Assembly (NCBI RefSeq): GCF_042433085.1 | Contig: NZ_JBHLWA010000014.1 | Span: forward strand, 1-64,000 | Source of the DNA: Gallibacterium melopsittaci | GTDB lineage: Bacteria > Pseudomonadota > Gammaproteobacteria > Enterobacterales > Pasteurellaceae | Reading direction: 5' to 3' | Length of the DNA stretch: 64,000 bases | Shown: one piece after another, positions 26,658 through 34,297 of the stretch | Layout of the letters: every line of letters begins with the position of its first letter | How positions within the stretch are numbered: the stretch's first letter is position 1 | The notes under the pieces: model-generated | Seen by the model: the letters and a program-made list of their open reading frames with translations, nothing else | What the model was told of the DNA's origin: nothing | Databases searched by the model: none | Position numbers and translations under genes: made by a program

Positions 26658-27663
26658 CCCAAACCAAATCATTATCTACAACACCGACGATGGCAAAGCC
26701 AAGGTTTCTCTGTATGCCCAAGATGGCACGGTATGGCTTAACCAAAATCAGTTGGCTGAACTTTTTGACACCTCTGTATCAAATATAAACAAGCATATAG
26801 CTAACATATTGGATGAAAAGGAATTAAATAAAAATTCAGTTATTGAGTATTTCTCAATAACTGCCACAGATGGCAAAAATTACCAAGTGGCTTTTTACAG
26901 TTTGCCGATGATATTGGCGATTGGTTTTCGGGTGCGTTCACGGCGTGGGGTACAATTTCGTCAATGGGCAAATGGTCAGCTTACCGAGCTGATGCAAAAA
27001 GGTTTTGTGATGGACGATGAACGGTTGAAAAATCCCGATGGTCGCCCCGATTATTTTGATGAACTGCTTGCCCGCATTCGCGATATTCGTGCCAGTGAAA
27101 AGCGTTTTTACCAAAAAGTGCGTGATCTTTTGGCATTAAGTAGCGACTACGACCCAAGCGATAAAGCCACACAAATGTTTTTTGCCGAAACGCAAAATAA
27201 GCTGATTTATGCCATCACCCATCAGACTGCCGCAGAATTGGTAGTGAGCCGTGCCAATCATCAAGCCAGTAATATGGGATTGACACATTGGCAGGGGAAT
27301 ATTGTTCGCAAACAAGATATTTTTACCGCCAAAAACTATTTAACTGCAGATGAAATTGATCAGCTCAATCGCTTAACTGTGATTTTTTTGGAAAGTGCTG
27401 AATTGCGTGTGAAAACGCGTCAAGACTTAACACTAGCGTATTGGCGAAGCAACGTAGATGCCTTGCTCGCCTTTAATGATCAACCTATCTTAGCCAACAA
27501 AGGTAAGATTAATCATCAACAAATGGAGCAAAAAGTACGCTTGGAATACGAGCAATTTGACCAGTGGCGTAAGCAAATGGAAGCAAAACAGGCAGATAAT
27601 CAGGAATTAGAAATGCTGACTCAGTTAGCTAAAGTAGTTAAAAATAGAGAAAAAGAGGAATGA
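26650..27663 (+). CDS. RhuM-family protein
   Basis: 337 residues resembling RhuM of Salmonella pathogenicity island 3 and many restriction-island proteins. The N-terminal part (about 10-110) has WLNQNQLAELFDTSVSNINKHI, a likely helix-turn-helix, then a Bro/ANT-like segment (SVIEYFSITATDGKNYQVAFY). A Fic-like or helical C-terminal region follows (FFAETQNKLIYAI...). The ATG at 26650 overlaps the end of the GIY-YIG gene by 8 bp. Function is unknown; it is a frequent neighbour of hsd genes. Confidence 0.75.
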   Translation: MNNPNQIIIYNTDDGKAKVSLYAQDGTVWLNQNQLAELFDTSVSNINKHIANILDEKELNKNSVIEYFSITATDGKNYQVAFYSLPMILAIGFRVRSRRGVQFRQWANGQLTELMQKGFVMDDERLKNPDGRPDYFDELLARIRDIRASEKRFYQKVRDLLALSSDYDPSDKATQMFFAETQNKLIYAITHQTAAELVVSRANHQASNMGLTHWQGNIVRKQDIFTAKNYLTADEIDQLNRLTVIFLESAELRVKTRQDLTLAYWRSNVDALLAFNDQPILANKGKINHQQMEQKVRLEYEQFDQWRKQMEAKQADNQELEMLTQLAKVVKNREKEE

Positions 27664-27666
27664 TTT

Positions 27667-27695
27667 TACCGTATTGAAAAAGTGCGGTAGTTTTT
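27667..27695 (+). terminator. Hairpin after rhuM containing an uptake sequence
   Basis: TACCG (27667-27671) pairs with CGGTA (27685-27689), then GTTTTT. The right arm lies in a perfect Haemophilus-type uptake word AAGTGCGGT (27680-27688). The stem is short, so it may be a weak terminator between the hsdR-rhuM unit and hsdS. Confidence 0.45.
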
Positions 27696-27756
27696 GGATA
27701 AGTTTTAAGATTAAGCAGTCTGAACTTATTTATGATTTTAAGACTATAGGACAAAA

Positions 27757-29017
27757 ATGATGAAAAACAACAAGATACCAAAACTACGGTTTCCCGAATT
27801 TACCGATGCTTGGGAACAGTGCAAGCTGGGGGAGGTTAACGATGTTAGAGATGGAACGCACTCATCACCTAAATATTTAAATGAAGGATATCCTCTTGTC
27901 ACATCAAAAAATCTTACTGAACATGGGTTAAATTTGGATGATATTTCTTTTATATCCGCAGAAGATTTTGAAGAAATTAATAAAAGATCAAAAGTGGAAA
28001 TAGGGGATATTGTTTTTGGAATGATTGGCACTATTGGTAATCCAATTCTTCTAGAACGTGATGGCTTCGCCATAAAAAATGTTGCCTTATTGAAAAGAGA
28101 TGGAAAAGTTGAAAATATATTTCTAGTCCAATTGTTAAAATCTCCCATCTTTGAAAAATACATTTGTAAAGAAAATGCAGGTGGAACGCAAAAATTTCTA
28201 GGGTTGAGCCAAATTAGGGATTTTACTTTTTTGGCTCCACCACTCCCCGAACAACAAAAAATCGGCACATTTTTCAGGCAGCTTGACGCCCTCATTACTC
28301 TTCATAAGCGTAAGGTAGAGCACAGTGTAAGGCTTAAAAAAGCGCTTTTGCAGAAAATGTTCCCTAAAGAGGGGGAGGATTTTCCCGAGCTTCGTTTCCC
28401 TGAATTTACTGACGCTTGGGAACAGTGCAAGCTGGGGGAGGTAGGAGATACTTACACAGGACTATCGGGAAAAAAGAAAGAAGATTTTGGACACGGGGAT
28501 GCTCGATTCATAACTTATATGAATGTTTTCAGTAATGCAATTGCTGATGCTAGCGGTGTAGATTGTGTTGAAATTGATAATAAGCAAAATCAAGTTAAAT
28601 ACGGTGATGTGCTATTTACTACTTCTTCAGAAACTCCTGACGAAGTTGGAATGTCATCAATTTGGCTTGAAACTAAAGAGAACATTTATCTAAATAGCTT
28701 TTGTTTTGGATACCGTCCGAGTAAGGAGTTTGACCCACATTATTTAGCTTTTCTTTTACGTTCTCCGAGTGTTCGAGCAAATATTAAATTATTAGCTCAA
28801 GGGATTTCTCGATACAACATTTCTAAAACAAAGTTGATGGAACAAGAAATCTCAGTTCCCACCCTCCCCGAACAACAAAAAATCGGCGAATNNNNNNNNN
28901 NNNNNNNNNNNNNNNNNNNNNNNNNNNNNNNNNNNNNNNNNNNNNNNNNNNNNNNNNNNNNNNNNNNNNNNNNNNNNATTGAAAAAAGCGCTTTTACAAC
29001 AAATGTTTGTGTCTTAA
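27757..29017 (+). CDS. hsdS: Type I restriction specificity subunit (expressed copy, contains an assembly gap)
   Basis: Complete two-domain HsdS that sets the DNA target of the HsdM/HsdR enzyme. Each half begins with the repeat EFTDAWEQCKLGE. TRD1 spans about 27837-28245 and TRD2 about 28443-28866, each ending in the conserved LPEQQKIG...FRQLDALITLHKRK helix. AGGA lies 6 nt before the ATG. An 86-N gap (28892-28977) covers the second conserved helix. After the gap the correct frame reads LKKALLQQMFVS and stops at 29015-29017; the gap length as given shifts the frame and should not be trusted. It lies 41 bp upstream of hsdM and has a partner silent copy at 30803-31989. Confidence 0.85.
27796..27836 (+). 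repeat. hsdS repeat A, copy 1
   Basis: 41-bp block encoding EFTDAWEQCKLGEV at the start of TRD1. It is identical to copy 3 at 30818-30858 (offset 3022 bp). Copies 2 (28402-28442) and 4 (31450-31490) differ at a few bases. Confidence 0.92.
28246..28314 (+). repeat. hsdS repeat B, copy 1
   Basis: 69-bp block from CCCGAACAACAAAAAATCGG to CATAAGCGTAAG encoding the conserved inter-domain helix. It recurs at 31858-31926, and its start recurs at 28867 and 31268, where the assembly gaps cut in. Confidence 0.9.
28354..28442 (+). repeat. hsdS linker plus repeat A, copy 2
   Basis: Linker encoding MFPKEGEDFPELRFP plus the second repeat A. It matches 31402-31490 at an offset of 3048 bp and is identical for about 72 bp before the first mismatch. 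Confidence 0.9.
28892..28977. other. Assembly gap of 86 N inside hsdS
   Basis: The run begins just after the conserved GAACAACAAAAAATCGGC block and ends just before the shared AAAAAAGCGCTTTTA block, that is, in the repeat common to all hsdS copies. The corresponding stretch in the intact copies is about 62 nt, so 86 is probably an estimate. Confidence 0.95.
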
Positions 29018-29058
29018 GTATTTAATTTTTCAGCTATTTTAAACAAAGAGGTTTTAAT

Positions 29059-30657
29059 ATGAGCAACAACAAAACAATCGCCAATCAAATTTGGGATATG
29101 GCCAATGAATTACGTGGCAATATGGGAGCCAGTGTGTATCAAAACTATATTCTCAGCTTCATTTTCTACCGCTATCTTTCTGAGCATCAAGAGCAGTATT
29201 TAATAGAGCATCAAATCATCACACCCAAGGCGGGGCAGACGGTTAATGCTGCTTATGCTGAAGAGGCACAAGGTAATGATTTGGCGGATTATCTGCAAGA
29301 TATTAGCCAAACGCTGGGCTATGCCATTGAGCCTGCTTATACTTGGCAAAGTTTGATGGATAAAATTGATAACAACGAAATTGAACCCAAGGATTATCAC
29401 GACTTAATTAACAGTTTTAACCGCAATAGTGAGCTCAATCCCGAAGCCAGCAAGGATTTCCGTGGGGTATTTAATGATTTAAATTTAGGCAGCAGCCAGC
29501 TGGGCAGCACGACCGTTGACCGTACCAAAGCATTAAATAAAGTAGTGTTGTTGGTGAATGAGATTGTTTATAAAGATGATAATGGGCGTGATATTTTAGG
29601 CGAGATTTATGAAGAGTTAATTGGCAAATTTGCTGCCAATGCTGGCAAAAAAGGCGGTGAATTTTATACGCCTCATGCGGTGAGCCAAATTCTTGCCCGA
29701 TTGGTCACTTGTAATGTGCAAACCAATCAAGCGTTTCATGTGTACGACCCAACTTGTGGTTCAGGCTCATTATTGCTGACAGTAGGTAATGCTTTACCGA
29801 ATGGCAAGCAAGAGGGGGCGATTAAATACTACGGGCAAGAGTTAAATACCTCAACGTATAACTTAGCCCGAATGAATTTAATGATGCACGGGGTGAGTTT
29901 TAACAATATGACCCTGTCTAATGCCGATACTTTAGAATCCGACTGGCCCGATGGTGTGGATGAAAGCGGTGTAGATCGCCCAAGACGTTTTGATGCGGTG
30001 GTTGCCAATCCGCCTTATTCTGCCAACTGGGATAACCATGAACGTAAATTAAAAGATGCCCGTTTTGCAGAATACGGCAAACTTGCCCCAAAATCCAAAG
30101 CTGATTTTGCCTTTATTTTGCATAGCTTGTATCACTTAAATGAAACAGGCACAGCAGCTATTGTGTTGCCGCATGGTGTCTTATTCCGAGGAGCCGCTGA
30201 AGGTCATATTCGTAAAATATTGATTGAAAAGAATTATATTGATGCGGTTATTGGATTGCCTGCTAATTTATTCTTTGGTACCTCTATCCCAACTTGTATT
30301 TTAGTGTTGAAGAAAAACCGCAAGACCCGAGATATACTCTTTATTGACGCAAGCCGAGATTTTGAGAAAGGCAAAAATCAAAACCATCTCAAACCCGAGC
30401 ATATTGAAGCGATTGTAAAAGCCTACCAAGACCGCCAATCAGTGGAAAAATTTGCCCATTTAGCAGAAAAGCAAGAAATTGAAAATAATGATTTTAATCT
30501 GAATATTCCCCGCTATGTGGATACCTTTGAGGCAGAAGAAGAAATCAATATTGATGAGGTACTAGCACAAATCAATGCCGATAAAGCCGAGATTGCTACA
30601 CTGGAAGCCGAAATTGCAGCACAACTGAAATTGTTAGGCGTGAAATTTACACTATAA
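29059..30657 (+). CDS. hsdM: Type I restriction-modification DNA methyltransferase subunit M
   Basis: N6-adenine methyltransferase that also forms the core of the restriction complex. The 532-residue protein has an N-terminal helical domain (1-165), SAM motif I DPTCGSGSLLL (230-240), the catalytic motif NPPY (317-320) and a helical C-terminus. AGAGG lies upstream of the ATG. It lies downstream of hsdS rather than upstream and is flanked on both sides by hsdS sequence. Composition is GC-richer than the core genes. Confidence 0.95.
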   Translation: MSNNKTIANQIWDMANELRGNMGASVYQNYILSFIFYRYLSEHQEQYLIEHQIITPKAGQTVNAAYAEEAQGNDLADYLQDISQTLGYAIEPAYTWQSLMDKIDNNEIEPKDYHDLINSFNRNSELNPEASKDFRGVFNDLNLGSSQLGSTTVDRTKALNKVVLLVNEIVYKDDNGRDILGEIYEELIGKFAANAGKKGGEFYTPHAVSQILARLVTCNVQTNQAFHVYDPTCGSGSLLLTVGNALPNGKQEGAIKYYGQELNTSTYNLARMNLMMHGVSFNNMTLSNADTLESDWPDGVDESGVDRPRRFDAVVANPPYSANWDNHERKLKDARFAEYGKLAPKSKADFAFILHSLYHLNETGTAAIVLPHGVLFRGAAEGHIRKILIEKNYIDAVIGLPANLFFGTSIPTCILVLKKNRKTRDILFIDASRDFEKGKNQNHLKPEHIEAIVKAYQDRQSVEKFAHLAEKQEIENNDFNLNIPRYVDTFEAEEEINIDEVLAQINADKAEIATLEAEIAAQLKLLGVKFTL

Positions 30658-30678
30658 CGTCCAATTATCCCCTTAATC

Positions 30679-30706
30679 TTGCCTGCATAATATGCAGGCA
30701 ATTTTT
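30679..30706 (+). terminator. Intrinsic terminator after hsdM
   Basis: A perfect 11-bp inverted repeat TTGCCTGCATA / TATGCAGGCAA (30679-30689 with 30691-30701) followed by TTTTT. It separates hsdM from the downstream hsdS copy, which is consistent with that copy being silent. Confidence 0.88.
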
Positions 30707-30817
30707 CCTAAAAACCACATTATTATAAATAAATCCTTTCTCTTGTTTTGTCTAAATAATAAGCAAAAATAAAATTTTATAGATAAAACAATAAAATATA
30801 TTTTGTGTTGTTCACTT

Positions 30818-30858
30818 GAATTTACCGATGCTTGGGAACAGTGCAAGCTGGGGGAGGT
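30818..30858 (+). repeat. hsdS repeat A, copy 3 (silent locus)
   Basis: Identical over 41 bp to 27796-27836. The silent cassette's homology to hsdS begins at or just before this block. Confidence 0.92.
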
Positions 30859-31294
30859 AGTAAATTTTTTCTCAGGTTTGACGTATTCACCTGAAAACAT
30901 TGTTGATGATGGAGTATTAGTTATTCGCTCATCAAATATTAAAGATGGAGAATTGGTTAATAGTGATAATGTGTATGTAAACCCTAATTACGCCAATTCA
31001 ACAGTGGTAAAAACTGGAGATATTATTGTTGTTGTACGAAATGGCTCTCGAGATTTGATAGGAAAACATGCACAAGTAAAAAGCATTGAAAATCAATCTG
31101 TTATAGGTGCGTTTATGACAGGTATTCGTTACGATGTACCAGAGTTTATCAATGCTTTATTAGACACATCACAATTTAAAATTGAAATTAATAAAAATAT
31201 TGGGGCAACAATAAATCAAATCACGATGAAGGAATTTAAAAAAATGCTTTTTCCTTTCCCACCCTTCCCCGAACAACAAAAAATCGGCGAATTT

Positions 31295-31377
31295 NNNNNN
31301 NNNNNNNNNNNNNNNNNNNNNNNNNNNNNNNNNNNNNNNNNNNNNNNNNNNNNNNNNNNNNNNNNNNNNNNNNNNNN
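31295..31377. other. Assembly gap of 83 N inside the silent hsdS
   Basis: Like the gap at 28892-28977, it replaces the conserved helix repeat between the GAACAACAAAAAATCGGC block and the AAAAAAGCGC block. The stated length breaks the frame. The gaps probably reflect unresolved repeats or mixed arrangements in the sequenced population. Confidence 0.95.
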
Positions 31378-31401
31378 AGTCTGAAAAAAGCGCTTTTACA
31401 A

Positions 31402-31490
31402 AAAATGTTCCCTAAAGAGGGGGAGGATTTTCCCGAGCTTCGTTTCCCTGAATTTACTGACGCTTGGGAACAGCGCAAGCTGGGGGAGAT
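31402..31490 (+). repeat. hsdS linker plus repeat A, copy 4 (silent locus)
   Basis: Counterpart of 28354-28442 preceding TRD4, with one T-to-C change in the GTGCAAG segment and a change at its end. Confidence 0.9.
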
Positions 31491-31857
31491 GGTAAATAAC
31501 TTCAATAATTTAAGAATTCCTGTTACAGCCTCTGATAGAAATAAAGGAAATACTCCCTATTATGGAGCTAATGGCATTCAAGATTATGTAGATGGGTTTA
31601 CTCACAATGGTGAATTTGTATTGATAGCAGAAGATGGAGCCAATGATATAAGAAACTATCCTGTTCAATATGTTAATGGAAAAATTTGGGTTAATAATCA
31701 TGCACATGTGATAAGTGGGATAGATGGTTGTGTTAATAATTTGTTTTTAGTTTTCTGCTTACGTTCAATGGATATTTCATCATATTTAGTTGGAGGCGGT
31801 AGAGCAAAACTTAATGCAAGTGAATTAAAGAAGATTTTATTACAAATTCCAAAGCTC

Positions 31858-31926
31858 CCCGAACAACAAAAAATCGGCGAATTTTTCAGGCAGCTTGACG
31901 CCCTCATTACTCTTCATAAGCGTAAG
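31858..31926 (+). repeat. hsdS repeat B, last copy
   Basis: Copy of 28246-28314 with small changes. Homology stops abruptly at CATAAGCGTAAG, after which the sequence is unrelated, suggesting a past recombination endpoint. Confidence 0.88.
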
Positions 31927-32009
31927 TTTAATATATATCCTTATGTTTTTATTTATATTTTTAATAAGCTTGAAAAAGTTAATGAATAAAAATAATTTCA
32001 TTTTGTTTT

Positions 32010-32059
32010 ATGTGATTTGTTATCACATTTAAAACATCAATAAACATCTCATTTAAAAC
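32010..32059 (+). repeat. Dyad and direct repeats upstream of the recombinase gene
   Basis: A perfect inverted repeat ATGTGAT-ttgtt-ATCACAT (32010-32028), plus two copies of CATTTAAAAC (32026-32035 and 32050-32059), directly upstream of the tyrosine recombinase. It could be an operator or a recombinase-binding site. The TGTGA/TCACA spacing is 7, not the 6 of a CRP site. Confidence 0.4.
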
Positions 32060-32076
32060 TTACTATAGGAGTATTT

Positions 32077-33021
32077 ATGCCACACTCTCATCTTAATGAT
32101 TCAAATGAACTTTTTCATCGTTATTACAAACGCTGGATTGGTATTTATAAAGAAGGCGCTATTCGGTCTGTTACAATGAATAAATATCATATGACACATA
32201 CTTGGTTACTTCGTCTTGCACCAAAATTAAGATTATGTGATTTATCACGAAACAGTTACCAACAACTACTGAATGATTATGCTCTATGTCATGAAAGACA
32301 AACCACAATGGATTTCCATCATCAAATTAAAGGAGCAATTTTAGATGCTGTAGATGAAGGATTAATTCAGCGAGATCCTACTCGTAAAGCGATTATTAAG
32401 GGTAAAACTCCTCGAGAAAAAAAGCCCAAATATTTAAGTCAATTTGAATTACAAACCTTACTCTATCAATTAGATCTATATGAACAAATTAGTTTTGATT
32501 GGTTAATATTATTAATTGCCAAAACAGGATTACGCTTTTCAGAAGCCTTAGCAATTACGCCAAGAGATTTTGATTTTGCAAGACAAACGCTCACTATTAA
32601 TAAGACTTGGGATTATAAAGGTGAAGGAGGTTTTCTACCAACAAAAAATAGATCATCTAATCGGAAAATACAGTTAGACTGGCAAACCATTATTCAATTT
32701 TCTCAATTAATTAAAAACAAACCTGAAAATCAACCTATTTTTTTACGTGAGGGGCAAAAAGTCTATAATTCAACAATTAATGATTTAATCGAAAGACATT
32801 GTAAACAAGGGAATCTACCAACAATTACAGTTCATGGCTTGCGCCATACACACGCTTCATTATTACTTTTTGCTGGTGTCTCTATTGCAAGTGTAGCTCG
32901 ACGTTTAGGGCATGCTAGCATTACTACCACCCAAAAAACTTATTTGCATATTATTCAAGAATTGGAAAATAAAGATGTAGATTTGGTAATGAGGTCATTG
33001 TCTAGCTTGAACATAGCCTAA
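32077..33021 (+). CDS. Tyrosine recombinase (phage integrase family)
   Basis: 314-residue site-specific recombinase with an N-terminal core-binding domain (about 1-105) and a complete catalytic domain: Arg153 (TGLRFSEAL), Lys190, His253 and Arg256 (HGLRHTHA), His279 (LGHASITTT) and nucleophile Tyr289. AGGAG precedes the ATG. It immediately follows the silent hsdS and lies at the right edge of the island. Recombinases of this kind shuffle hsdS in several other bacteria, so it may act on the hsdS repeats; alternatively it is only the integrase of the island. All catalytic residues are present. Confidence 0.88.
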   Translation: MPHSHLNDSNELFHRYYKRWIGIYKEGAIRSVTMNKYHMTHTWLLRLAPKLRLCDLSRNSYQQLLNDYALCHERQTTMDFHHQIKGAILDAVDEGLIQRDPTRKAIIKGKTPREKKPKYLSQFELQTLLYQLDLYEQISFDWLILLIAKTGLRFSEALAITPRDFDFARQTLTINKTWDYKGEGGFLPTKNRSSNRKIQLDWQTIIQFSQLIKNKPENQPIFLREGQKVYNSTINDLIERHCKQGNLPTITVHGLRHTHASLLLFAGVSIASVARRLGHASITTTQKTYLHIIQELENKDVDLVMRSLSSLNIA

Positions 33022-33028
33022 TAAGATT

Positions 33029-33068
33029 AAAAAAGCGTGAGTCTATGAATATAACTACACGCTTTTTT
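33029..33068. terminator. Bidirectional terminator between the recombinase and secB
   Basis: AAAAAAGCGTG (33029-33039) pairs with CACGCTTTTTT (33058-33068) around an 18-nt loop, with T-runs on both strands. It marks the right boundary of the island. Confidence 0.8.
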
Positions 33069-33082
33069 AAATATAGACAAAA

Positions 33083-33610
33083 TTAATTTACTGTCGCAGG
33101 TGCTTCTTCTTGTGCAGCTTGCTCTGCTTGTTGTTGACGTTGTAAATATTCGATAAAGAGTGCATCAAAATTAACTGGTGCAAGATTTAATGCTGGGAAT
33201 GTACCGCGGTTTACTAAATTCGCCACTAATTCACGCACATATGGGAATAACATATTTGGGCATTGTGAAGTTAAGGCGTGTGCTAATTGCACTTCTTCTA
33301 AACCACTAATTGCAAAAATACCTGCTTGTTTTACTTCACAAATAAATGCAACAGTATCACTCTCTTCTAGTTTTGTTTCTACTGAAACGTGTAATACGAC
33401 TTCATAAAGCCCATCTGCTAATGCCGTTGTTTCAGTATCAAGATCAAAATTTAAAACTGGTTTCCATTCTTGTTGGAATAAATGTGGTAAATTTGGTGCT
33501 TCAAACGAAATATCTTTCACATAAATACGTTGGATTTGAAGTACTGGTTGAGCTTGTTGCTCTTCTGTTGCTGGTTGTTGTTCGTCCACTGGTTTGTTTT
33601 CATCTGCCAT
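33083..33610 (-). CDS. secB: Protein-export chaperone SecB
   Basis: Tetrameric chaperone that keeps preproteins unfolded and delivers them to SecA. The 175-residue protein shows the SecB core: QIQRIYVKDISFEAPNLPHL (about 24-43), LEEVQLAHALTSQCPNMLFPYVRE and NLVNRGTFPALNLAPVNFDALF. Both termini are rich in Gln, Glu and Ala. It is co-transcribed with the rhodanese gene upstream (23-bp gap). In E. coli gpsA comes next; here the restriction island intervenes. Confidence 0.97.
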   Translation of the reverse strand: MADENKPVDEQQPATEEQQAQPVLQIQRIYVKDISFEAPNLPHLFQQEWKPVLNFDLDTETTALADGLYEVVLHVSVETKLEESDTVAFICEVKQAGIFAISGLEEVQLAHALTSQCPNMLFPYVRELVANLVNRGTFPALNLAPVNFDALFIEYLQRQQQAEQAAQEEAPATVN

Positions 33611-33633
33611 AGTTAGTTTCCTTCTTTAGTGTC

Positions 33634-34077
33634 TTAATGATCTTTAACAAGTGGGAGATTTGCTGCTTTCCAGCCTTCAACCCCATCTTTTAAGGTAAAT
33701 ACTTGCTTAAATCCTTGTTTATAAAGTTGTGCAGCTGAGGTACGCGCCGTTAAACCTGAACGACACACTACCACTACTGGTGATTCTGTATGTTTGGCGA
33801 TTTTGCCAATATTTTTTTGTTTAATATCATTTGGCAAAATATTTTGACTGCCTGCAATATGACCACGAGTAAACTCTTCTGTACTGCGTAAATCAATAAT
33901 AATGCCATTTTGTTTATTAATTAATTGAGTTAAAGTCGCTTGGTCAATTTCTTTTGGACCAGGAAGCATACTTTTAAAAAATACATAAACTGTTCCAAAA
34001 AATACAACTACCCACGCAACGACCATCACAGTATGTTGTGAAGCGAATGCGATAGCTTTTGGCATAAATTCTTCCAT
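33634..34077 (-). CDS. yibN: Membrane-anchored rhodanese-like protein YibN
   Basis: 147 residues: an N-terminal membrane helix (about 16-35) and a rhodanese domain (about 42-145) with the active-site loop CRSGLTAR, Cys105. The IDLRSTEEFTRGHIAGS block is typical. It aligns with E. coli YibN over its length. The partner substrate is unknown. It precedes secB, as in E. coli but without grxC between them. Confidence 0.88.
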   Translation of the reverse strand: MEEFMPKAIAFASQHTVMVVAWVVVFFGTVYVFFKSMLPGPKEIDQATLTQLINKQNGIIIDLRSTEEFTRGHIAGSQNILPNDIKQKNIGKIAKHTESPVVVVCRSGLTARTSAAQLYKQGFKQVFTLKDGVEGWKAANLPLVKDH

Positions 34078-34117
34078 TTATTTAATCTCTTCTTAAATGC
34101 TAGTCAAAAGTCGGATA

Positions 34118-34147
34118 AGTATAACCTTTCTCACTAGAACTAAACAA
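34118..34147 (-). promoter_or_regulatory. Promoter of yibN-secB
   Basis: On the minus strand TTGTTT (34142-34147), an 18-bp spacer and TATACT (34118-34123), 41 bp upstream of the yibN ATG. Confidence 0.5.
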
Positions 34148-34241
34148 TCGAAACCTTTATTTTTCTTAATATCGTTCAGCCCATTTTATTCATTATTAGG
34201 ATTACACTCATAAAAGTCGCTTGAGAAATAAAATTACAATA

Positions 34242-34281
34242 AAAAGAAAGCACCTTTCTGGAATAACAGAAAAGTGCCTTA
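34242..34281 (-). terminator. Intrinsic terminator of gpmA
   Basis: Near-perfect 14-bp stem (34248-34261 with 34268-34281, 6-nt loop). On the minus strand it is followed by CTTTTTATTG. It lies 16 bp after the gpmA stop. Confidence 0.8.
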
Positions 34282-34297
34282 CTTTTTCAATTAAGCA

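Larger units (their letters stand above)
30803..31989 (+). pseudogene. Silent, start-less second hsdS with two further TRDs
   Basis: The open frame begins inside the conserved EFTDAWEQCKLGE repeat, without the MKNNKIPKLRFP leader, Shine-Dalgarno sequence or promoter. It carries TRD3 (about 30859-31267), a conserved helix cut by an 83-N gap, the same linker FPKEGEDFPELRFP as hsdS, then TRD4 (about 31491-31857) and a final LPEQQKIGEFFRQLDALITLHKRK. It then diverges abruptly and stops at 31989 without the LKKALLQ end. It lies behind the hsdM terminator in the same orientation as hsdS. It is best read as a donor of alternative TRDs, not as an expressed gene. Confidence 0.85.

Noticed and set aside
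30803..31384. Second hsdS read as an expressed gene from the TTG at 30803
   Set aside because: There is no Shine-Dalgarno sequence, no promoter and no HsdS leader peptide, and a strong terminator lies just upstream; a silent cassette fits better.
32011..32027. TGTGA...TCACA before the recombinase as a CRP site
   Set aside because: The spacer is 7 bp instead of the required 6.
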